From positions 1 to 64,000 of the forward strand of contig JABDKW010000036.1 in NCBI GenBank assembly GCA_013002025.1: a stretch of DNA of 64,000 bases. Reading direction: 5' to 3'. The translations under genes and the position numbers were made by a program. The notes under the pieces are model-generated. The model was not told the DNA's origin. It saw only the letters and a program-made list of their open reading frames with translations, and did no database searches. Every line of letters begins with the position of its first letter. Within the stretch, counting starts at the first letter, position 1. This document shows, one piece after another, positions 26,054 through 34,256 of the stretch. The DNA is from Gammaproteobacteria bacterium (GTDB lineage Bacteria; Pseudomonadota; Gammaproteobacteria; Arenicellales; Arenicellaceae).

Positions 26054-27394
26054 ATGAAGCACTTACTGACTACCGCTGCCTTGTTGGCAGCCCTCATGAT
26101 TGCACCGGTTCAAGCGCAATCCCTTGACCAGTTGTTGGAGCAGGTACGTACCGGCTCTCTACAGAAAACACAGGTCGCTGCCGATTTAGAAAAGCAATTC
26201 GCCGCGGCGGGCGCCGGCAAGGCGGGCATTGTATCCAACCTTAAAGCGCAGCGCGCCAGCCTGGAAGCTGAAAGCGGCGCTCTGGAAGATGAATTTGCCA
26301 AAAATGAAGAAGAGCTGAACGCTCTGCGTACCTTGCGCGAGCGCGAGTTGGGTGATCTGAACGATTTGTTCGGCTCTATTCAGCAAATTGTTGGTGAGGC
26401 GCAGGCCGGGTTTGAAACGTCGATCATCTCAGCGCAGTACCCCAACCGGGTTGCTGAGTTTGGCGCCATTTCCAAGAAAATATCGCAGTCCAATGACTTG
26501 CTCAGCATTGAAGAAATGGAATCCGTTTTTCAGGGTGTGTTCAATGAACTGGCCCAGCAGGGCAAAGTGACCAAGTTCACTGCGCAGGTGGCCACCGCCG
26601 CCGGTGACCGTGAGCAACGCGAAGTGACCCGGGTTGGCGTTTTTAACCTGATAGGTGACGGCAAGTTCCTGACTTATGGTAGCGGCGGTGTAGCAGAGTT
26701 ACCGCGACAACCGGACGGTCGATTCCTTAGCCAGGCGGCTGATTTGGAAGGCGCTGCCCCCGGTGGCACGGTTGAATTTTCAGTAGACCCGACCAAAGGC
26801 ACCTTACTCGGTGCCGCGGTAGAGCGCCCCAGTGTTATGGAACGTGTTGCGCAAGGCGGGTTAGTTGGTTACATCATTCTGGGCGTGGGTGCGATTGCCG
26901 CACTGATCGCGATATTCAAGATTGTGACGTTGATGGGCGTGGCCAGCGCAGTACAGAAGCAAGCTGCGAATCCAAACTCACCGTCTACCAAAAATCCGCT
27001 GGGTCGGGTGCTGAAGGTGGCTCTGGACCATCCTGATGCCGACACCGAAGCGATGGAGCTTAAATTGTCTGAGGCGATTATGAAAGAAACGCCCAAGCTT
27101 ACCTCGTGGTTAATGTTCCTTAAAATTGTGTCAGTTGTGGCACCTTTGGCCGGATTACTTGGTACGGTATTGGGTATGATCGAAACGTTCCAATCAATTA
27201 CCTTGTTTGGTGCGGGCGATCCGAAATTGATGGCAGGCGGTATTTCGCAGGCGCTGGTAACCACAGTTTGTGGTCTGGTGGTGGCGATTCCGATCGTGCT
27301 GTTGCACACCGCGGCGGCCAGTAAGGCCAAGCGTGTGGAAGAAATTCTCGAAGAACAGTCTGCGGGGATGGTTGCACGCCAGATCGAGAGCTAA
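26054..27394 (+). CDS. TtpC-like MotA/TolQ/ExbB proton channel family protein, cassette 1
   Basis: A 446-residue protein: a signal peptide (residues 1-21), about 250 residues of periplasmic coiled coil and beta-rich sequence, then an ExbB-like domain with three membrane helices (about 271-293, 358-380, 397-420). The core VSVVAPLAGLLGTVLGMIETFQSITLFG and the GGISQALVTTVCGLVVAIP segment are the family signature. In Vibrio, TtpC is an extra component of the TonB2 complex and is needed for energy transfer. It lies directly after its DUF3450 partner and 58 nt before exbB. Confidence 0.88.
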   Translation: MKHLLTTAALLAALMIAPVQAQSLDQLLEQVRTGSLQKTQVAADLEKQFAAAGAGKAGIVSNLKAQRASLEAESGALEDEFAKNEEELNALRTLRERELGDLNDLFGSIQQIVGEAQAGFETSIISAQYPNRVAEFGAISKKISQSNDLLSIEEMESVFQGVFNELAQQGKVTKFTAQVATAAGDREQREVTRVGVFNLIGDGKFLTYGSGGVAELPRQPDGRFLSQAADLEGAAPGGTVEFSVDPTKGTLLGAAVERPSVMERVAQGGLVGYIILGVGAIAALIAIFKIVTLMGVASAVQKQAANPNSPSTKNPLGRVLKVALDHPDADTEAMELKLSEAIMKETPKLTSWLMFLKIVSVVAPLAGLLGTVLGMIETFQSITLFGAGDPKLMAGGISQALVTTVCGLVVAIPIVLLHTAAASKAKRVEEILEEQSAGMVARQIES

Positions 27395-27452
27395 GGTTCT
27401 CGATTTGGTTTTTGCCACCCGTTGATGTGAACTAGTTGAGAGGATTCGAGCG

Positions 27453-27983
27453 ATGCCAGAATTTGTAATAGTAATATTTGAGGCGATTCGGGATTTTATG
27501 GATCTCGGAGGGCCGGTGTTGTATTTGATCGCCGCCCTGTTGATCGTGATGTGGTATATGATCCTGGAGCGGATTTTGTACTTCCGCGGGGCACATAAAG
27601 CGTTGGTTAAGGCTGCCATTGACGAATGGGAGGGGCGGCCGGAAAGGATTTCGTGGGCTGCCCACCAGGTGCGCGAACAGCTGGTGTCTTCGGTAGCGGT
27701 AAAGATGCGAGAGAATCTATCCATGATTCAGGCCTGTGTGGCGCTGGCGCCGCTGTTTGGCTTGCTCGGCACGGTCACCGGCATGATTGAAGTATTTCAG
27801 GTCATGGCCATCAACGGCACCAGCAACGCGCGCGCCATGGCTGGCGGTGTGTCGCAGGCAACGGTACCCACCATGGCGGGCATGGTCGCGGCACTATCAG
27901 GCCTGTTCCTAAGTTTCTGGCTGCAGCGCAAGTACGAGCAAGAGCGTGAGCTGTTGAATGAACATCTAACGCTGGATCACTAA
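27453..27983 (+). CDS. exbB: ExbB/TolQ-type biopolymer transport protein
   Basis: The short ExbB2-type channel subunit: 176 residues with three membrane helices and the signature APLFGLLGTVTGMIEVFQVM near residues 98-117, then GGVSQATVPTMAGMVAALSG. With ExbD it uses the proton gradient to drive TonB. It lies between the TtpC and ExbD genes, with 38 nt to exbD. Unlike cassette 1, the second cassette has no counterpart of this gene. Confidence 0.92.
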   Translation: MPEFVIVIFEAIRDFMDLGGPVLYLIAALLIVMWYMILERILYFRGAHKALVKAAIDEWEGRPERISWAAHQVREQLVSSVAVKMRENLSMIQACVALAPLFGLLGTVTGMIEVFQVMAINGTSNARAMAGGVSQATVPTMAGMVAALSGLFLSFWLQRKYEQERELLNEHLTLDH

Positions 27984-28021
27984 GCGCGGCGACGAGAATA
28001 CCCAATGCGGGGAGAAATTGA

Positions 28022-28426
28022 ATGAGACGAAGTTTAAAAAACAGACCGGACGACGATACCAAAATCGACATCACACCGATGTTGGATGTGGTGTTCATCA
28101 TGCTGATCTTTTTTATTGTGACGGCCAGCTTCATTAAAGAAAGCGGTGCCAAGGTTGAGAAACCGACTGCCGAAACCTTTGAGAAAAAACCGAAAGCCAC
28201 TATCTTGCTGGCGGTCAACGAGAAGGACGAAATTTGGCTGGATCGTCGCAAGCTGGATCCACGCGCAGTCAAAGCAAACTTAAACCGTTTGCGAGCGGAG
28301 AATCCGGAAGGCGAGGTTATTTTGCAGGCCGACCAGGAGTCCACCGCGGAAACTGTAATGAAAGTAATCGAAGCACTTAAAGACGCCGGCATCGCGGTGC
28401 CCACGATTGCCACCGAATCGGAGTAG
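28022..28426 (+). CDS. exbD: ExbD/TolR-type biopolymer transport protein, cassette 1
   Basis: The 134-residue protein has a short cytoplasmic start, a single membrane helix ITPMLDVVFIMLIFFIVTASF carrying the essential proton-handling aspartate (residue 22), and a periplasmic domain. It works with ExbB to energise TonB. Its stop lies 4 nt before the TonB start. The ExbD paralogue at 32676-33086 has almost the same membrane helix but a different periplasmic part. Confidence 0.93.
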   Translation: MRRSLKNRPDDDTKIDITPMLDVVFIMLIFFIVTASFIKESGAKVEKPTAETFEKKPKATILLAVNEKDEIWLDRRKLDPRAVKANLNRLRAENPEGEVILQADQESTAETVMKVIEALKDAGIAVPTIATESE

Positions 28427-28430
28427 TACT

Positions 28431-29030
28431 ATGACCAGAGCAATTCCATCATCAATAATTTCTGTGCTGATTACGCTGGGTCTGATTTTGACCATGTATG
28501 GCTTAATCAAGATGGACGAACCGGAATTGACCGCTAAGAAGGCTTTCAAACTGCCGGATTTTTCCGCGCCACCGGAAAACGAAGATCTACAGACCATTGC
28601 CCCCAAACCGGACCGACCGGACGACGTACAAGAGCAACCGGATGTTCCGGAAGTAGACGCCACACCGGACCGGGTCGATATCAACAGTAATCTAGCCTTG
28701 GGTGCCGTTAAAGTTGGTATTAATCGCAATCTAAAAGGCTTTAACTCCAATGACGGTGAGTACCTGCCGATTTTCCGTGCACCCCCGATTTACCCGCGCC
28801 GTGCGGCTGAACGGGGCCTTTGTGGCTGGGTTGATCTAATGTACACAGTCACAGCAAGTGGCGGGGTGCGTGATCCGCAGGTGACCGCCAGTTCGTCATC
28901 TATGTTTGAAAGCGCAGCTAAAAAAGCGGCGCTCAAATATAAATATAAAGCGCGTCAGGTAGGTGGTAAGCCGGTTGATGTGCCTGGGGTGGAAATCCGC
29001 ATTGTGTTTGAAATGGAAGGTGGCTGTTAA
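28431..29030 (+). CDS. tonB: TonB energy transducer (TonB2 type)
   Basis: A 199-residue TonB: an N-terminal membrane anchor (about residues 7-27), a proline-rich acidic linker (APKPDRPDDVQEQPDVPEVD) and a C-terminal TonB domain with IYPRRAAERGLCGWVDLMYTVTASG. The YP motif and the FESAAKKAALKYKYKA helix are characteristic. It spans the periplasm and transfers ExbBD energy to outer-membrane receptors. The short length without long Pro-Lys repeats is TonB2-like. I chose the ATG at 28431; the frame extends to 28407, inside exbD. Confidence 0.92.
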   Translation: MTRAIPSSIISVLITLGLILTMYGLIKMDEPELTAKKAFKLPDFSAPPENEDLQTIAPKPDRPDDVQEQPDVPEVDATPDRVDINSNLALGAVKVGINRNLKGFNSNDGEYLPIFRAPPIYPRRAAERGLCGWVDLMYTVTASGGVRDPQVTASSSSMFESAAKKAALKYKYKARQVGGKPVDVPGVEIRIVFEMEGGC

Positions 29031-29061
29031 TACGGCCAATAAACTTTCACTGAGGTGACCT

Positions 29062-30396
29062 ATGACTAAATTAAAAATTTCCGCTACCGTTTTTGCCACG
29101 TTACTGGCTATGCCAATGCTGCTGGTGGTAGAGACGCTGGTAGACCCATCGGCATCCGCTTATGCGCAAAGAACAGAGAAGCCCAAGCGCCAAACCAAGC
29201 GTGTGGAGTCTATTCCGCAAGCACTAATTAAGGACTTCGAAAAACTTAACGAAGCCTTTGATGCGGAAAATATTGCCGAGGCCGAGCGCATTCTGAACAA
29301 GCTGGAAGCCAAACCAGACCTGAACAATATCTCACGCGCCTACATCTACAACTATCGGGGCAACATATATTTTAGCCGCGACAACCTGAATGGTGCGCTC
29401 AGGGAGTTTAAGAAACTATTGGCGATCACAGAAGGCCTGCCGGAGAGTTTCTATAACCAGATTATCTATGTGGTAGCACAGGTATATTTCTCACAGGAGA
29501 ATTATGGAGAAGCATTAAATTACGCACAGCGCTGGTTTCGAACTCAGGAAGACCCGGCTGCTGATGCTTATATGCTGGTGGGCCAGGCGCAGTACATGCT
29601 GAAACGCTACGACGACGCGCTGCCTAATGTCCAGAAAGGCATTCAAAAATACGTCGACCTCGGCAGTATTCCCAAAGAGGGTTGGTTGAATTTGCTGAGC
29701 AGTATTTACCGCCAGAAAAACGATTTCAAAAAGATGTTGCCGGTGCTCAAGCAACTGGTATTGCACTACCCCAAGAAGACTTATCTGCTGACCATGGGCG
29801 GCGTGTACAACGAGCTCAACGATCAGAAAAAAATGACGGCTATCTACCAGGCCATGTATGACCAGGGCTTGTTGGATAAAGAGTCGGAGCTAGTCACGCT
29901 GGCATCGCTGCATTTGTCTTTGGACAACCCCTATAAAGCCGCCATGATTATGGAAAAGGGCTTGGACGCCGGCATTATCAAGAAAGATGCGAAAAATTAC
30001 CGCATTTATTCGCAGGCTCTGTACATCGCCCGTGAGTATGAAAAAGCCTTGGCGCCCTTGTCGCAAGCCGCAAAGATGGCCAAAGATGGCAAGTTGTATG
30101 ATCAACTGGGCCAGTCCTATATTGCCCTGAACCGGTGGAAAGAGGCCGAGCGCGCACTCGGTAATGCGCTGGCTAAAGGCGGTTTACAGAATCCGGGTCA
30201 AACGGCTATTTCACAGGGTTTAGCGCGTTTCGAGCAAAAGAATTACGATGGTGCCAAAGCGGCCTTTCGCAAAGCGATGAAGTATGACAAAACTGCTGGT
30301 CCCGCCAAAAAATGGGTCCAGTATGTGGATTCAGAAGTGTACCGGCTCGCTGAATTGAAAAAAGAAATTGTTATTAATACTGACGTAGAAGTATAA
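29062..30396 (+). CDS. TPR repeat protein of the TonB2-type operon
   Basis: A 444-residue exported protein with a signal peptide (cleavage near SAYAQ) and tetratricopeptide repeats over most of its length, for example AYIYNYRGNIYFSRDNLNGALREFKKLL and DQLGQSYIALNRWKEAERAL. TPR proteins commonly follow tonB2 genes in marine gammaproteobacteria and are thought to scaffold the periplasmic complex, though the role is poorly known. It ends 14 nt before the second DUF3450 gene, linking the two cassettes in one transcription unit. Confidence 0.85.
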   Translation: MTKLKISATVFATLLAMPMLLVVETLVDPSASAYAQRTEKPKRQTKRVESIPQALIKDFEKLNEAFDAENIAEAERILNKLEAKPDLNNISRAYIYNYRGNIYFSRDNLNGALREFKKLLAITEGLPESFYNQIIYVVAQVYFSQENYGEALNYAQRWFRTQEDPAADAYMLVGQAQYMLKRYDDALPNVQKGIQKYVDLGSIPKEGWLNLLSSIYRQKNDFKKMLPVLKQLVLHYPKKTYLLTMGGVYNELNDQKKMTAIYQAMYDQGLLDKESELVTLASLHLSLDNPYKAAMIMEKGLDAGIIKKDAKNYRIYSQALYIAREYEKALAPLSQAAKMAKDGKLYDQLGQSYIALNRWKEAERALGNALAKGGLQNPGQTAISQGLARFEQKNYDGAKAAFRKAMKYDKTAGPAKKWVQYVDSEVYRLAELKKEIVINTDVEV

Positions 30397-30410
30397 AAAT
30401 GAGGTTAACA

Positions 30411-31193
30411 ATGGGAACAGCTTTTATGGCATTGCGACTAAGACAAAGCTTGTTTGGTCTGGTGATGGTCGCGTTGCTGCCGTCCACCGCGTGGGCAGAT
30501 AAAACGGATGATATTGTCAGCCGAAATATGTCCCGGATGAACGCTGCTGCAGCATCGCAGAAAAAGATTGATAAGTTGTCCGAAGAAACCGACAAAATCG
30601 TTTCTCAGTACCATGTTCAGCGAAAGGTTGTAGATGGGCTCAAGGTCTACAACGATCGTCTGCGGCGCACCCTCACTGCGCAAGAAGTGGCAATGCAGAA
30701 ATTGCAGCGGTCAATCGAAGATGCGTCTTTAATTGAGCGCCAGATTGTACCGTTGATGATGCGCATGATTGTCGGCCTGGATGAGTTTGTATCTCTGGAT
30801 ATGCCGTTCAAGCAAAAAGAGCGGCGTGCACGGCTGGAGCGTATTCGCGGTTATTTGACCAATGCTAATATCTCCGCGGCGGAGCGATTCCGCCAGGTGT
30901 TGGAAGCCTATTCGACAGAAAACGCCTACGGGACTAGTGTGGATGTGTATACCGACACCTTGACCGTACCAGAGGGCGAGCTGACCTTGAACGTGTTACA
31001 AGTTGGTCGTGCGGGCCTTTATTACCAGACCCTGGATGGCGCGGTATCCGGTTATTGGGATAAAAAAGAAGGTGCCTGGAAAAGCCTCGACTCTTCTCAT
31101 AACGCAGGCATTACACACGCTATTCGTATCGCCCAGGGCAAAGAAAGCAAAGGTTTGATGGAGTTGCCCATCGCCGCACCGGAGGCGCTGTAA
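30411..31193 (+). CDS. DUF3450 periplasmic coiled-coil protein, cassette 2
   Basis: A 260-residue paralogue of the protein at 25366-26052: signal peptide ending near TAWAD, the coiled coil VDGLKVYNDRLRRTL, the motif VGRAGLYYQTLD and the same end IAAPEAL. It has about 30 extra N-terminal residues of helical sequence (MSRMNAAAASQKKIDKLSEE). I chose the ATG at 30411, which has GAGG 6-9 nt upstream; an ATG at 30399 is possible. Its stop overlaps the next start by 1 nt, implying coupled translation. Confidence 0.84.
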   Translation: MGTAFMALRLRQSLFGLVMVALLPSTAWADKTDDIVSRNMSRMNAAAASQKKIDKLSEETDKIVSQYHVQRKVVDGLKVYNDRLRRTLTAQEVAMQKLQRSIEDASLIERQIVPLMMRMIVGLDEFVSLDMPFKQKERRARLERIRGYLTNANISAAERFRQVLEAYSTENAYGTSVDVYTDTLTVPEGELTLNVLQVGRAGLYYQTLDGAVSGYWDKKEGAWKSLDSSHNAGITHAIRIAQGKESKGLMELPIAAPEAL

Positions 31194-32626
31194 TGAACTC
31201 ATATAACCTAAAATCAGTTTTCGGAAATTCAGTGTTTGTTTTGCTCAGCGCTATCATTTTCGCTGCCCTGACCAGCACATCTGCTCAGGCGCAGGCTTTG
31301 GATATCAACCGGATTCTGTCAGCGGTCAACTCTGGTGTCGCTGATGATCGTAGGGAAAACACCGCGCGCGAGCGGCGTTTTCAGCAGGAAAAAAGTAAGC
31401 AGCAAGGGCGTTTAGCTGGAATGCGTAATGAGCGAGCCCGTCAAGAGCGGATCTCAGATCAACTCGATGCACAGTTTGAAGTTAACAAGATCAAAATTGA
31501 AGAGTTGCAGGTTGAATTAGCCAAAGAGTTAGGCGATCTCAAGGAATTGTTCGGTGTTATTCAGCAGACCGCCAGTGAAGCGCAGGAAGACTACAAAACC
31601 TCGTTAATCAGCGCGCACTACCCAGAACGTTCTGAAAATTTGCGTGAGATGGTCGCCAAGATGGCCAGCCTGACTGAGCTTGTGTCCATCGATGAAATTG
31701 AAAATCTTTGGTTTCAATTGCAAAACGAGATGACGGAGCAGAGTAAGATCGTCAAATTTACCGCGCCAGTGACCTATAAGAGCGGTCAGGAAGAAGACGA
31801 AGAGGGCAATCTGGTTGACGTGTTCGTTACTGAAGATCGAGTGGTTACGCGCATCGGCGTATTTAACGCATTGGCTGGCAATGATATTGCCAACTACGAC
31901 AACAATCGTGGCTTGGTATTGCTCGATCGACAAATGAACGCCAATTACCTGGCCAAATCGAACGAACTCCAAAACGCCAGTAGTGGAGTAACCTCTTTCG
32001 AGTTAGACCCGACTAAAGGCGCGCTGTTAACTGCACTGGTACAGGAACCCTCCATTCTGGAGAAAGTTCAGGAAGGTAAGGTGGTCGGCTATGTCATTAT
32101 CGCTCTGGGTATTATCGCCTCGATCATCGCGGTGCTGCGCATCATGGTGCTCAGTGGCGTCGAGGCCAAGGTCAGAAAACAGGCTAAAGATCTAAAACGA
32201 CCATCACTTAAAAATCCGCTTGGCCGAGTTCTCAAGGTTTATCAGGACAATCCCCAGAGTGACCCCGAGTCCATGGAGCTAAAGTTGTCTGAAGCAATTC
32301 TGAAAGAGTCTCCAAAGCTCAATGCCTGGATTATGTTTATCAAGATCATTGCCGTGGTCGCACCCTTGCTCGGCTTGCTTGGTACAGTAACCGGCATGAT
32401 TCAAACCTTTCAGGCAATCACGCTGTTTGGTGCCGGTGACCCGCAAACCATGGCTGGTGGTATTTCACAGGCATTGGTAACCACGGTGCTGGGTCTGGTG
32501 GTAGCAATCCCGACGGTCTTTTTACACTGGATGGCATCTAGCCGCGCCAAGCGTATTGAGAACACGCTGGAGGAAACCGCCAGCGGTCTGGTTGCTGAAC
32601 AATTTGAAAATTATAGCCACCCATAA
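31193..32626 (+). CDS. TtpC-like MotA/TolQ/ExbB proton channel family protein, cassette 2
   Basis: A 477-residue paralogue of the cassette 1 TtpC: signal peptide ending AQAQA, long periplasmic coiled coil, the shared block DPTKGALLTALVQEPSILEKV, and an ExbB-like three-helix domain with VAPLLGLLGTVTGMIQTFQAITLFG. An acidic insert SGQEEDEEGNLVD (about residues 198-210) is absent from paralogue 1. With no separate ExbB in this cassette, it may supply the proton channel itself or share the cassette 1 ExbB. Confidence 0.87.
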   Translation: MNSYNLKSVFGNSVFVLLSAIIFAALTSTSAQAQALDINRILSAVNSGVADDRRENTARERRFQQEKSKQQGRLAGMRNERARQERISDQLDAQFEVNKIKIEELQVELAKELGDLKELFGVIQQTASEAQEDYKTSLISAHYPERSENLREMVAKMASLTELVSIDEIENLWFQLQNEMTEQSKIVKFTAPVTYKSGQEEDEEGNLVDVFVTEDRVVTRIGVFNALAGNDIANYDNNRGLVLLDRQMNANYLAKSNELQNASSGVTSFELDPTKGALLTALVQEPSILEKVQEGKVVGYVIIALGIIASIIAVLRIMVLSGVEAKVRKQAKDLKRPSLKNPLGRVLKVYQDNPQSDPESMELKLSEAILKESPKLNAWIMFIKIIAVVAPLLGLLGTVTGMIQTFQAITLFGAGDPQTMAGGISQALVTTVLGLVVAIPTVFLHWMASSRAKRIENTLEETASGLVAEQFENYSHP

Positions 32627-32675
32627 TCCAAGCAACTACGCGCAAAACGCATAGTTGTGTTGCTGAGGAAAAAGT

Positions 32676-33086
32676 ATGAAACGTTTAGGTAAAGCGCTCA
32701 ACGAAGAAGAAACCGATATTGATATTACCCCCATGTTGGATGTGGTGTTTATTATGTTGATCTTTTTCATCGTGACCGCGAGCTTTGTTAAGGAGTCCGG
32801 TATAGGTTTGAATAACCCGCCGGCTAATCCTGATCCGCCTGATATCGATGCACCAAAACCGATTGTGGTGGTGGTGAATGACTTGAATGAAATCCGAATT
32901 CAGGACCGCATTGTAGATGCTCGAGCGGTTAAGCCGACCATCACTCGCCTAAAGGCAGAAAGCCCGGAATCATCGGTGGTGGTGAAAGTTGACCCGAAAG
33001 CCAAAACTCGCGCCGTAGTACAGGCGGTCGATGGTATTCGGGCTGCCAAAGTGCTCCTCCCATCGGTAACATTGAACCCCGGCTGA
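32676..33086 (+). CDS. exbD: ExbD/TolR-type biopolymer transport protein, cassette 2
   Basis: A 136-residue ExbD with the membrane helix DITPMLDVVFIMLIFFIVTASF and its conserved aspartate. The periplasmic part is unlike the first ExbD: it starts with a proline-rich stretch NNPPANPDPPDIDAPKP. It ends the plus-strand TonB region. No tonB follows on this strand; the next TonB-domain gene is convergent at 34253-35983. Confidence 0.92.
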   Translation: MKRLGKALNEEETDIDITPMLDVVFIMLIFFIVTASFVKESGIGLNNPPANPDPPDIDAPKPIVVVVNDLNEIRIQDRIVDARAVKPTITRLKAESPESSVVVKVDPKAKTRAVVQAVDGIRAAKVLLPSVTLNPG

Positions 33087-33115
33087 CGAGATCAGCATCA
33101 GGATTTATTCCGCGA

Positions 33116-33143
33116 GTGTTACGGCATAGGTGTTACGGCATAG
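33116..33143 (+). repeat. 14-bp direct tandem repeat after exbD2
   Basis: GTGTTACGGCATAG occurs twice without a gap (33116-33129 and 33130-33143), followed by the start of a third copy. It lies between exbD2 and the terminator; no role is evident. Confidence 0.7.
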
Positions 33144-33165
33144 GTGCAGATTACAGAATAAAACC

Positions 33166-33194
33166 AAAAAGGTATGCTAAGGCATACCTTTTTT
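33166..33194 (+). terminator. Rho-independent terminator after the TonB region
   Basis: A 7-bp stem GGTATGC/GCATACC (33171-33177 and 33182-33188) with a 4-nt loop is preceded by five A and followed by six T. It should end the TonB operon before the gap gene. Confidence 0.9.
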
Positions 33195-33257
33195 ACGTTT
33201 GGAGGGGCGGTGCTGAATCAGCCCTTGCCTTATCGACAATTTGCAGGAGAGTTATAA

Positions 33258-34256
33258 ATGATCAGGATCGCAATCAATGGTTTTGGCCGTATTGGTCGCA
33301 ATGTGTTGCGGGCTATTTACGAAAACGGTTTACGCAGTGAGTTTGAGGTGGTGGCAATAAATGATCTGGTGCCCCCCATGACCAACGCACACCTGTTGCA
33401 GTTTGATACCACGCATGGGCGTTTTAACGCCCAATGCAGCGCCAGTGAGGACGCGTTTGTGGTCGATGATGACAGCATTCCTGCGTTCATGCAGCGGGAA
33501 CCAGAAAAGTTACCTTGGCAAGATCTTGATGTGGATATTGTCTTTGAATGTACCGGTTTTTTTCGTACTCGAGATAAAGCGTCGTTGCATTTGCAGGCTG
33601 GCGCGAAAAAGGTGCTGGTTTCAGCGCCAGGTAAGAATCTGGACGCCACTATCGTTTATGGAGTGAATGATGCTGTATTACAACCGGATCATACGCTGGT
33701 CTCCAACGCGTCATGCACTACCAATTGCCTGGCTCACGTCGCCAAGGCTTTGCAGGACTCGATTGGTATCGAGAGCGGTTTGGCACATACAGTTCATGCT
33801 TACACTAATACTCAAAACCTACTCGACTCTTATCACAAGGATTTGCGCCGTGCCAGAGCGGCGGCATACTCCATGATTCCAACCAGCACCGGTTCTGCCA
33901 AGGCGATTGGCGCGGTTATACCAGAGCTGGACGGCAAACTGGATGCGGTCGCGGTTAGGGTGCCGACCTTAAACGTATCACTCCTGGACTTTACCTTTGT
34001 GGCATCGCGCGGCGTTACCGTGGAAGACGTAAGTGAAGTTCTGGGCGCGTATGCCAAGGGTCGGGAACGGGTGTTTGAACTAAACCCTCAGCCGCTGGTG
34101 TCCATCGACTTCAACCATAACCCCGCCTCTTGCGTAGTTGACCTTGCACAAACCCGGGTCAATGGGAATTTGGTGAAAGTATTGGCCTGGTACGATAACG
34201 AGTGGGGTTTTTCCAATCGCATGCTGGATACCGCGGCGGCGATGACTAATGCCTAA
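33258..34256 (+). CDS. gap: Glyceraldehyde-3-phosphate dehydrogenase family (second copy)
   Basis: A complete 332-residue enzyme of the GAPDH/erythrose-4-phosphate dehydrogenase family. The Rossmann start [11 protein letters not shown], catalytic Cys153 in SNASCTTNC and partner His180 in VHAYTN are intact. [16 protein letters not shown] and [13 protein letters not shown] are reminiscent of Epd, while VVAINDL and the catalytic block are GAPDH-like, so either a gluconeogenic GAPDH or an Epd-type enzyme is possible. A second GAPDH ends at position 80. The stop codon overlaps that of the convergent receiver-TonB gene by 4 nt. Confidence 0.88.
   Translation: MIRIAINGFGRIGRNVLRAIYENGLRSEFEVVAINDLVPPMTNAHLLQFDTTHGRFNAQCSASEDAFVVDDDSIPAFMQREPEKLPWQDLDVDIVFECTGFFRTRDKASLHLQAGAKKVLVSAPGKNLDATIVYGVNDAVLQPDHTLVSNASCTTNCLAHVAKALQDSIGIESGLAHTVHAYTNTQNLLDSYHKDLRRARAAAYSMIPTSTGSAKAIGAVIPELDGKLDAVAVRVPTLNVSLLDFTFVASRGVTVEDVSEVLGAYAKGRERVFELNPQPLVSIDFNHNPASCVVDLAQTRVNGNLVKVLAWYDNEWGFSNRMLDTAAAMTNA

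Noticed and set aside
26054-27394. MotA-type flagellar motor or TolQ gene
   Set aside because: The large periplasmic coiled coil with a signal peptide and the ExbD/TonB neighbours fit TtpC; no flagellar or tol-pal gene is present.
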